From UMGS1908 sp045655005 (lineage in GTDB: Bacteria > Bacillota > Clostridia > Christensenellales > UBA1242): a DNA stretch of 36,088 nt. Each line of letters starts with the position of its first letter. The first letter of the stretch is position 1. The DNA lies in the NCBI GenBank assembly GCA_045655005.1, contig JAZOOJ010000013.1:1-36088 (forward strand), given 5' to 3'. The notes under the pieces were generated by a model that was given only the letters and a program-made list of their open reading frames with translations, was not told where the DNA came from and ran no database searches. Below, piece after piece: positions 23,669 through 30,892 of this stretch. The translations under genes and the position numbers were made by a program.

Positions 23669-25954
23669 ATGGAACAAAAGATTTTATACGAAGACAAGAT
23701 TAGAAATATTTTAAAGAGAAGGGGGATTTCGTCAGATGATGAAATCCGCCGTTTCTTAAATCCGTCAATTGATGATTTTCACGATCCTTTTTTATTAAAT
23801 TTTATGAAAGAGGCGTGTGAAAGAATAAACCTTGCAATTGATGAGAAACAAACCGTTTTAATATATGGCGACTATGATGCTGACGGAATTTGTTCCGTCA
23901 GTATGCTTTATTTATTCTTAAAATCTAAGGGGTTAGAGCCGATTGCTTTTATCCCAAACAGACACACAGATGGTTATGGCTTAAGTGAAGACACTATTGA
24001 ATTAATTGTTAATACATATTTCCCAGATTTAATTATTACTGTTGATACAGGTATTTCTGCTTTTTCTGAAATTGAAGAATTAAAAGATTGTGGTATTGAT
24101 GTTATTGTTACAGATCATCACGAGCCGCCTGAAAACATTCCTCAATGTATTGTAGTAGACCCCAAGATTCAAGGTCAAGATTATCCATTTAATGGCCTTA
24201 GCGGTGCAGGCGTGGTTTTTAAACTTATCCAAGCGATGAGTGGGTTAGAAGAAGCGATAAAATATATCGATATTTGTGCTATTTCGACAATTGGCGATAT
24301 TGTTCCATTACTTGATGAAAATCGCATTATCACGAAATTAGGATTAGAAAAAATCAACGATAAAAATTGTCGTCCATCAATTGCATATTTGAAAAAATAT
24401 CTAAAACTAGATAAACTATCTTCAACTGATGTGACTTTTAAGATTGTTCCAAGATTAAATGCAAGTGGAAGAATGGACAGTGCATTTAAAGGTTTTGAGT
24501 TTATGATTGGAGAAGATGAAGACACTATTAAAAACAAGTTTAATGAGATTGAACTTGATAATAGTGAAAGACTTAAACAATCACAAGATATTCAACTTGA
24601 AGTAAATGAAGAATTGAAAAATTTAGATTTTAATTCAGAACCAGCAATTTTTATCCGCAATGATAGTATCAACTTAGGGTTAATTGGAATCATTGCATCA
24701 AAGTTATGTAGCCAATTTAATCGTCCAGTTTTTATTTTTAGCAAAGATGAAAGTGGACATTTAAAGGCGTCAATTAGAAGTATTGAAGGAATTAATATTT
24801 TTGAAATACTTGATAAATATAGAAACTTATTGATTGATGTAGGTGGGCACAGTCTAGCGGGTGGTTTAACCATTGCAGAAGATAACTATATTCAATTTAA
24901 AGCAATAATGCAAGGAGAGATTAAACAGTTATTTGATAATCTTGAAGATAACGACGAAATTGAGTATGATGAAGAAATTACCGAAAAAGAGATAAGTTTA
25001 GAGTTTGTTGAAGCGATTGAAAAATTAGAGCCATTTGGCTTCCAAAATCCCAAGCCTGTATTTTTATTAAAAGGTGAAAGGTTTTATTACTATGAAACAA
25101 AAAGTTTCAAACACTTTAAAATTGTAACCCCAACCAGAAAAGAAATAATGTCATTTTTTGGGGTAAAATATGCACCATACTTTAGAATGAAAGGTACGAA
25201 AAAATTGTATTTTAGCCTAGAAAGAGATACCTTCTTTAAAACTCCAAAAGTAAAAGCAATGCTAAAAACTATGACATCTGACATTACAGAAATTTATAAA
25301 GCAAAGCAATATTCACTAATTAAATCACTTGAAAGAAAGTATAGAGAAATGATGACAGGCTCATCTGTCAAAAACGTTATTAAGTTTAAAAATTTAGAAG
25401 AGAGCAAAGGTCTTTTAAATTCAAAATCAGGAACTCTCTTTATAACAGATGATTTTAATTTATTTAACAATTTGAGTAAAGAGTATAAATTAAAAGCCAA
25501 TGTATTTCCACTTGCAAGTGGTCAAACTGCTTTAATTTATAATCCAACGCAATGTATTGATTATAATTGCCTAGTACAATATAACAACTTAGTTTTTCTC
25601 GATGGTTGCAGGATAGATGGTGAATTTAATTCTTTAAGAGCGAATGTTTTGGTTCAAGATAAAGCTATCAATCAAAATGATATTGACTGCACCAGAGAAA
25701 CCTTTGCAAAGTATTATAAGCAATTGATGTCAAAATTACCAACAGCAGGAAATGATTTAATTGAAGTTGCTGAATTAGTATGTGCAAAAGAAGAATTTTC
25801 GTTATTGCAAATGGCGTTTACAATTCTAGTTTGTGCAGAACTTGGTTTTATAGATTTAACACTATCTGATGTGTGTGAATTGAAACACATAGATAAGAAA
25901 GAGAAAAAAGACCTATCAACATCTGAACTAATGAAGTTGTTTTTAAATAAATAG
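23669..25954 (+). CDS. recJ: Single-stranded-DNA-specific exonuclease RecJ
   Basis: RecJ degrades single-stranded DNA 5' to 3' in recombination and repair. This 761-residue protein has DHH-family motif I GDYDADG (67-73), VDTGIS (about 125-130), TDHHEPP with DHH at 149-151, and PRLNASGRMDSA near 270. The DHHA1 motif GGHSLAGGLTI lies near residue 393. A C-terminal extension of about 300 residues follows, as in Firmicutes RecJ. The start is odd: the best ribosome binding site (AAGGAGAGG, 23636-23644) is about 24 bases away from ATG 23669, an in-frame stop lies 10 bases upstream, and no closer site is seen. Confidence 0.94.
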   Translation: MEQKILYEDKIRNILKRRGISSDDEIRRFLNPSIDDFHDPFLLNFMKEACERINLAIDEKQTVLIYGDYDADGICSVSMLYLFLKSKGLEPIAFIPNRHTDGYGLSEDTIELIVNTYFPDLIITVDTGISAFSEIEELKDCGIDVIVTDHHEPPENIPQCIVVDPKIQGQDYPFNGLSGAGVVFKLIQAMSGLEEAIKYIDICAISTIGDIVPLLDENRIITKLGLEKINDKNCRPSIAYLKKYLKLDKLSSTDVTFKIVPRLNASGRMDSAFKGFEFMIGEDEDTIKNKFNEIELDNSERLKQSQDIQLEVNEELKNLDFNSEPAIFIRNDSINLGLIGIIASKLCSQFNRPVFIFSKDESGHLKASIRSIEGINIFEILDKYRNLLIDVGGHSLAGGLTIAEDNYIQFKAIMQGEIKQLFDNLEDNDEIEYDEEITEKEISLEFVEAIEKLEPFGFQNPKPVFLLKGERFYYYETKSFKHFKIVTPTRKEIMSFFGVKYAPYFRMKGTKKLYFSLERDTFFKTPKVKAMLKTMTSDITEIYKAKQYSLIKSLERKYREMMTGSSVKNVIKFKNLEESKGLLNSKSGTLFITDDFNLFNNLSKEYKLKANVFPLASGQTALIYNPTQCIDYNCLVQYNNLVFLDGCRIDGEFNSLRANVLVQDKAINQNDIDCTRETFAKYYKQLMSKLPTAGNDLIEVAELVCAKEEFSLLQMAFTILVCAELGFIDLTLSDVCELKHIDKKEKKDLSTSELMKLFLNK

Positions 25955-25974
25955 AAAATGTAGAGGTGGGAGTT

Positions 25975-28125
25975 ATGGAATTTTTGGAAGAGATTGAAGA
26001 ATTTAAAATTTTAATTAAAGGTAAATTTAAAGCTCCAATTCAAGAAAAAATATTCAACGCTTTAAAGTTCGCCGAAGAAAAACACTCTGGTCAGAAAAGA
26101 GATAGCGGAAAACCATATATAATTCATCCGATTGCTGTTGCTACTATACTTTGTCAATATGGACTTGATGAAGAGGTTATTTGTGCCTCGTTATTGCACG
26201 ATGTAATTGAAGATTGTGAGGTTACAGAAAGTGAACTTATGCAATTGTTTGGTAATGATATAACTGAACTTGTAAATGGTGTTTCAAGAGTAAAGACTTT
26301 AAGATATAAAAGTAGTGCAAACGAAAACAATGAATCACTACGAAAAATGTTTATTGCAATGGCAAAAGATATAAGGGTTATCTTTATTAAACTTGCTGAC
26401 CGACTTCACAACATGAGAACTCTTGACAGCGTTCCTGCTGAACATCAAATCAGAAAATCTCTTGACACCAGAGATGTTTATATCCCAATTGCCGAAAGGT
26501 TAGGACTTAGTACAATTAAAGGTGAACTTGAAGATTTATGCTTTAAATATTTGTATCCAGCCGACTACAAAGCGACTACTGAACTTTTAGAAAAGACCTA
26601 TGAAAAGCATAAAGTAGATTTAGATAAAACCAATGAAGACCTAAGAATTATGCTAAAAGAACTTAGAATTAAAGGTGAAGTAAAGAGCAGATTTAAGAGA
26701 AAATTTAGCATTTTTAAGAAGCAACAATCAAAGGGGATAGATCAAGTTTATGATATATTGGCTCATAGAATTCTAGTTGACGATATAAAAGATTGTTATG
26801 TTATATTAGGTGAAGTTCATAACAGGTGGAAGCCTATACCTGGAAGGATTAAGGACTATATTGCAGTCCCAAAGGCGAATGGCTATCAATCTTTGCATAC
26901 AACACTGTTAACACCATCAGGAATGCCTTTTGAAGTACAGATAAGAACTCACGAGATGCATAAAGTTTGTGAGTATGGTATTGCGGCACACTGGATGTAC
27001 AAAAATAAGACGACTAAAGCAAGTGACCTAGACAAAAAATTAACCTTTTTAAGGCAAATGATTGAAGAAAATGCTGAAACATTAGATACTTCAACATTTT
27101 TATCAATAGCAAAATCAGACCTTTATGCAAATGATATTTTTGTATTTACACCAAAAAATAAAGTAATAGAATTAACTGAAAAGTCAACTCCAATAGACTT
27201 TGCTTATGCATTACACACTGATATTGGTAATCAATGTGTTGGTGCAAAAGTTAATGGCAAAATGGCACCATTGACTTCAAGATTAAGTACAGGTGACGTG
27301 GTAGAAATTATCACATCAGCAACTTCAAAAGGTCCAAGCAGAGATTGGCTAAAAATTGCCCAAACATCATCGGCAAGAACTAAAATTAGAGGCTATTTTA
27401 AAAAGCAAACAAAAGAAGATAATGTAAAGATTGGTAAAGAAATGCTAGAAATTGAAGCAAAACGAAAGGGATTATCATTAAACACATTACTTCAAAGTGA
27501 AAGTGTAAATCAAAAAGTTTTACAAATGCATAATTTTTTAAGCATTGAAGACACTTATGCTGCCGTTGGTTATGGTGGTGTGACAAGTACACATATCATA
27601 AATCAATTAATAAGTGAAATTAAAGCCGAAGAAAGGAAAAAATATAAAGATATTAATGGGCTAAGCAAGATTAAGCACAGCGCTCAATGCGGTGTAAAGG
27701 TTAAAGGTATTGACGGACTACCAATAAGGCTTGCCGGTTGTTGTAATCCACTTCCAAGTGATGATATAGTTGGTTTTGTGTCAGTTGGGAAAGGAATTGT
27801 TGTCCACCGTGCAGATTGTCATAATATAAGAAGCCAGCAATCGTCAGGTGATAGGCTTGTTAAAGTTATGTGGGCAGATTACGAAGATAAATTATATAAC
27901 GCAATAATCTATATTAAGGCTATTGATTCCCCAAATCTTCTCAATAAAGTGACAACTGAACTTTCATCAATTAAAAATGTATCACTTACCGCCGTGAATG
28001 CAAAGGCGACTAATTCTCAAGCAACAATTACACTAACTGTTGTAATCCCAGATAAAAAACAAGTGATAGATATTATCAATAAATTATCTCAAATAGATGG
28101 TGTTCAGTCAGTATTTAGAAAATAG
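25975..28125 (+). CDS. relA: Bifunctional (p)ppGpp synthetase/hydrolase Rel
   Basis: This stringent-response enzyme has 716 residues. The HD hydrolase domain has H51, H75-D76 (LLHDVIED) and KLADRLHNMRT. The synthetase domain contains R291-I-K-D294 followed by YIAVPKANGYQSLHT, the RxKD type typical of bifunctional enzymes. A TGS domain (about 385-447) with TPIDFAYALHTDIG is followed by a Cys/His-rich segment with AGCCNPLPSDDIVG and HRADCHN, and a C-terminal ACT domain (about 640-716). Both active sites look intact. ATG 25975 follows AGAGGTGG; a GTG at 25966 overlaps that site. recJ ends 20 bases before, and apt, often between them, is missing. Confidence 0.96.
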   Translation: MEFLEEIEEFKILIKGKFKAPIQEKIFNALKFAEEKHSGQKRDSGKPYIIHPIAVATILCQYGLDEEVICASLLHDVIEDCEVTESELMQLFGNDITELVNGVSRVKTLRYKSSANENNESLRKMFIAMAKDIRVIFIKLADRLHNMRTLDSVPAEHQIRKSLDTRDVYIPIAERLGLSTIKGELEDLCFKYLYPADYKATTELLEKTYEKHKVDLDKTNEDLRIMLKELRIKGEVKSRFKRKFSIFKKQQSKGIDQVYDILAHRILVDDIKDCYVILGEVHNRWKPIPGRIKDYIAVPKANGYQSLHTTLLTPSGMPFEVQIRTHEMHKVCEYGIAAHWMYKNKTTKASDLDKKLTFLRQMIEENAETLDTSTFLSIAKSDLYANDIFVFTPKNKVIELTEKSTPIDFAYALHTDIGNQCVGAKVNGKMAPLTSRLSTGDVVEIITSATSKGPSRDWLKIAQTSSARTKIRGYFKKQTKEDNVKIGKEMLEIEAKRKGLSLNTLLQSESVNQKVLQMHNFLSIEDTYAAVGYGGVTSTHIINQLISEIKAEERKKYKDINGLSKIKHSAQCGVKVKGIDGLPIRLAGCCNPLPSDDIVGFVSVGKGIVVHRADCHNIRSQQSSGDRLVKVMWADYEDKLYNAIIYIKAIDSPNLLNKVTTELSSIKNVSLTAVNAKATNSQATITLTVVIPDKKQVIDIINKLSQIDGVQSVFRK

Positions 28126-28145
28126 TAAAATTTTGTAAAAAAGTC

Positions 28146-28174
28146 TTTACAAACTTGTAAAATTATGCTAATAT
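28146..28174 (+). promoter_or_regulatory. Sigma-A promoter of rpsO
   Basis: TTTACA (28146-28151), 17 bases, TAATAT (28169-28174), with an extended -10 TGC before it. Transcription should start near 28181, leaving a leader of about 78 bases. Confidence 0.7.
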
Positions 28175-28188
28175 TACTGATGTACTTT

Positions 28189-28227
28189 AATCTAGGTTTC
28201 TCGATTACTCCGACGAATACTTAGATT
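28189..28227 (+). promoter_or_regulatory. Structured rpsO leader, candidate S15 autoregulatory site
   Basis: A hairpin just after the predicted start point has a 9-bp lower stem (28189-28197 with 28219-28227). An upper stem TTC/GAA plus TCG/CGA follows, with a bulged C at 28214 and a 7-base loop. The lower stem holds G28195-U28221 next to G28196-C28220, the same G-U/G-C step that S15 reads in 16S rRNA helix 22. It sits in the leader of the S15 gene. Autoregulation of rpsO by S15 binding to such leaders is known in several bacteria; this instance is inferred. Confidence 0.6.
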
Positions 28228-28258
28228 TTAGTGAATTTATATTATAGGAGTAAAAAAA

Positions 28259-28522
28259 ATGGAAAAAGAAACAAAAAATCAAATCATTGCTAGTTATCAA
28301 AGAAAAGAAGGTGATACTGGTTCTCCAGAAGTTCAAATTGCTATTTTGACTGAAAGAATCAATCACTTAACAGCACACTTAAAGAACCATCCAAACGACA
28401 ACCATTCAAGAAGAGGCTTGCTTCAACTTGTTGGTAAAAGAAGAGGTCTTCTTGATTACTACAAATCAACTAACCTTGATGGATATCGTGCTTTAATTGA
28501 AAAACTAGGAATCAGAAAGTAA
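28259..28522 (+). CDS. rpsO: Ribosomal protein S15
   Basis: This 87-residue primary binding protein of the small subunit nucleates folding of the central 16S domain. The sequence is canonical: EGDTGSPEVQIAILTERINHLT, LKNHPNDNHSRRGLL, VGKRRGLLDYY and a C-terminal IEKLGIRK. ATAGGAG lies 8 bases before ATG. It has its own promoter, structured leader and terminator. pnp follows, the standard rpsO-pnp order. Confidence 0.99.
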   Translation: MEKETKNQIIASYQRKEGDTGSPEVQIAILTERINHLTAHLKNHPNDNHSRRGLLQLVGKRRGLLDYYKSTNLDGYRALIEKLGIRK

Positions 28523-28530
28523 CAATTAAA

Positions 28531-28568
28531 TAAAGGGGTGAACGGTTTTTTCCGTTTGCCCTTTTTTT
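28531..28568 (+). terminator. Intrinsic terminator after rpsO
   Basis: AAAGGG/CCCTTT and AACGG/CCGTT form a stem with a small internal loop around a T-rich loop, followed by seven T. Partial read-through would feed pnp. Confidence 0.85.
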
Positions 28569-28608
28569 AAGTTATTTATCAATTAGCAAACTAAAAAACG
28601 AATATATA

Positions 28609-28625
28609 TTAGCGACAATCGCTAA
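28609..28625 (+). repeat. Short inverted repeat in the pnp leader
   Basis: TTAGCGA (28609-28615) and TCGCTAA (28619-28625) form a perfect 7-bp hairpin with a 3-base loop. It ends 6 bases before the AAGGAGGAG ribosome binding site of pnp. It has no T run, so it is not a terminator. A role in control of pnp translation or mRNA stability is a guess. Confidence 0.55.
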
Positions 28626-28641
28626 AAATTAAGGAGGAGAT

Positions 28642-30723
28642 ATGGAAGGAAATCGTTTTAGTATGAATTTAGACGGCAAAGAAATCGTTGTAACTATGGG
28701 TAAATATGCCGAATTTTCAAATGGTTCTTGTGTCGTTTCTTGTGGCGAAAGCTCTGTAATGGTAAACACTACAATGAGCAAGGCTCCAAGAGCAGGTATG
28801 GACTTTTTCCCACTTGGAGTAGACTTTGAAGAAAAGATGTACTCCGTTGGAAAAATTCCAGGGGGTTTTAAGAAAAGAGAAGGGAGAGGTAGTGATAAAG
28901 CTATTTTAATTTCAAGACTTATCGACCGTCCAATAAGACCACTTTTCCCAAAGGGTTTTTACAACGATGTTACAGTCGTTGCTACACCACTTTCTGTTGA
29001 TAATGAATTTCCAACAGAAGTTCTTGCGATGATTGGTTCAAGCGTTGCACTTACAACATCAGACATCCCATTTGGTGGACCAACAGGCTCTGTTGTTGTT
29101 GGAATGATTGACGGCAAGTTTATTCTAAACCCATCAGCTTCAACTCTTGAAAGTAGTGACTTACACTTAACTGTAAGTGGAACAAAAGATGCAATAATGA
29201 TGGTTGAAGCGGGTGCAAATGAAATTAGCGAAAGCACAATGCTTGACGCCATTATGTATGCACACGAATATATTAAGCAAGAAATTGAATTTATTGAAGA
29301 AATTCAAAAGCAAGTTGGTAAAGAAAAGGCTGTTATCGAATACTATCACGTTCCAGAAGAAATTGAGAATGCAGTTCGTGAATATGCAACTGATAAATTA
29401 AGAGTTGCGCTTTCTCCAACAACTGATAAAGAAGAAAGACACAATGCTGTTGATGAAGCTGAAGCAGATGTTCACGAGCATTTTGCAGAAATTTTCCCTG
29501 ACAATGCAAGAGAAATTAATGATACACTTTACAAATTGAAAAAAGAAATCGTGCGTGATATGATTTTTAACAAAGGAGTTCGTCCAGACGGCAGAAAACT
29601 TACAGACATCAGACCTATTTGGTGTGAAGTGGGAATGCTTCCAAGAGTTCACGGAAGTAGCGTATTTACCAGAGGTCAAACTCAGGTAATGAATGCATTA
29701 ACTCTTGGCTCAATCGGCGACGTACAAAAACTTGAAGGTTTGGATCCAGAAGAAGAAAAAAGATATATGCACCAATACAATATGCCTCCATATTCAACAG
29801 GTGAAGCTCGTCCTCTTAAAGCACCAGGAAGACGTGAAATCGGCCACGGTGCGCTTGCTGAACGTGCGTTGGAACCAGTAATTCCAAGTGAAGAAGATTT
29901 CCCTTACACAATTCGTTTAGTAAGTGAAGTTCTTTCATCTAACGGAAGTTCTTCAATGGCAAGTACTTGTGCATCAACTCTATCACTTATGGACGCAGGG
30001 GTTCCAATTAAGGCTCCTGTTGCAGGTGTTGCTATGGGTCTTATTAAACAAGATGACCAAGTTGCTGTTTTGACAGATATTCAAGGAATTGAAGACTTCT
30101 ATGGAGATATGGACTTTAAGGTTACTGGTACTGAAAAGGGTATTACAGCAATTCAAATGGACATCAAGATTAAGGGTATTGATAAAGCTATTTTAACAAA
30201 AGCTCTTGAACAAGCAAGAATTGGCAGACTTGAAATTATGCAAAAAATGCTTGCTACAATTGATAAACCAAGAACTTCTTTAAGCAAATATGCTCCAAAG
30301 ATTACCGCATTTAATATCGACCCTGAAAAAATCAGAGAAGTTATCGGAAGTGGTGGTAAAACAATAAACAAGATTATTGATGAAACAGGCGTTAAAATTG
30401 ATATTACCGATGAAGGTAAGGTTATGATTTTAACAAATGATGAAGATTCAGCTCGTCGTGCAAAAGAAATGATTTTAGATATTTGTTTTGTTCCAACAGT
30501 TGGTGAAACATATGAGGGTACAGTTGTAAACATTATGCAATTTGGTGCTTTTGTACAAATCAGACATGGAGTTGATGGAATGATTCATATTTCTAAACTT
30601 GCTGAAAAGAGAGTGGAAAAAGTAGAAGATGTTGTAAAACTTGGAGACAGAGTAAAAGTTCAAGTAATCAAGATTGACGAAAAAGAAAGAATTGATTTAA
30701 AACTAATTGAAAAAATTGGTTAA
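28642..30723 (+). CDS. pnp: Polyribonucleotide nucleotidyltransferase (PNPase)
   Basis: PNPase degrades RNA 3' to 5' by phosphorolysis. The 693 residues hold RNase PH domain 1 (about 10-220), a helical linker, and RNase PH domain 2 (about 305-540). Domain 2 carries FTRGQTQ, SNGSSSMASTCASTLSLMD and GDMDFKVTGT. The KH domain has GSGG at 569-572, and an S1 domain (about 615-690) follows. Length and domain order are normal. AAGGAGGAG precedes ATG 28642. No convincing promoter was seen in the 73 bases after the rpsO terminator, so it may depend on read-through or a weak promoter. A hairpin terminator follows. Confidence 0.98.
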   Translation: MEGNRFSMNLDGKEIVVTMGKYAEFSNGSCVVSCGESSVMVNTTMSKAPRAGMDFFPLGVDFEEKMYSVGKIPGGFKKREGRGSDKAILISRLIDRPIRPLFPKGFYNDVTVVATPLSVDNEFPTEVLAMIGSSVALTTSDIPFGGPTGSVVVGMIDGKFILNPSASTLESSDLHLTVSGTKDAIMMVEAGANEISESTMLDAIMYAHEYIKQEIEFIEEIQKQVGKEKAVIEYYHVPEEIENAVREYATDKLRVALSPTTDKEERHNAVDEAEADVHEHFAEIFPDNAREINDTLYKLKKEIVRDMIFNKGVRPDGRKLTDIRPIWCEVGMLPRVHGSSVFTRGQTQVMNALTLGSIGDVQKLEGLDPEEEKRYMHQYNMPPYSTGEARPLKAPGRREIGHGALAERALEPVIPSEEDFPYTIRLVSEVLSSNGSSSMASTCASTLSLMDAGVPIKAPVAGVAMGLIKQDDQVAVLTDIQGIEDFYGDMDFKVTGTEKGITAIQMDIKIKGIDKAILTKALEQARIGRLEIMQKMLATIDKPRTSLSKYAPKITAFNIDPEKIREVIGSGGKTINKIIDETGVKIDITDEGKVMILTNDEDSARRAKEMILDICFVPTVGETYEGTVVNIMQFGAFVQIRHGVDGMIHISKLAEKRVEKVEDVVKLGDRVKVQVIKIDEKERIDLKLIEKIG

Positions 30724-30728
30724 TACAC

Positions 30729-30763
30729 AAAAAGCATTAAGTGAATTTAACTTAATGCTTTTT
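30729..30763 (+). terminator. Intrinsic terminator after pnp
   Basis: Perfect 14-bp inverted repeat (30729-30742 and 30750-30763), 7-base loop, right arm ending in five T. It closes the rpsO-pnp unit. Confidence 0.93.
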
Positions 30764-30839
30764 ATAATATTTATATTTAAATTGCCACATCTTAATATTA
30801 AAATTAATTTCAATTAGTATGTTTATTAAAGGTTTTTGT

Positions 30840-30868
30840 TTGACTTAATTGCTCAAATTTTGTAAAAT
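30840..30868 (+). promoter_or_regulatory. Sigma-A promoter of the surface protein-signal peptidase-gpmI unit
   Basis: TTGACT (30840-30845), 17 bases, TAAAAT (30863-30868): a strong consensus, 24 bases before the surface protein start. The preceding 75 bases after the pnp terminator are AT-rich with nothing else recognised. Confidence 0.75.
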
Positions 30869-30892
30869 AATAGACATATTAGGGAGAAATTT

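Noticed and set aside
30764..30839. Small gene or riboswitch between pnp and the surface protein
   Set aside because: The stretch is AT-rich with stops in all frames and no clear structured element.
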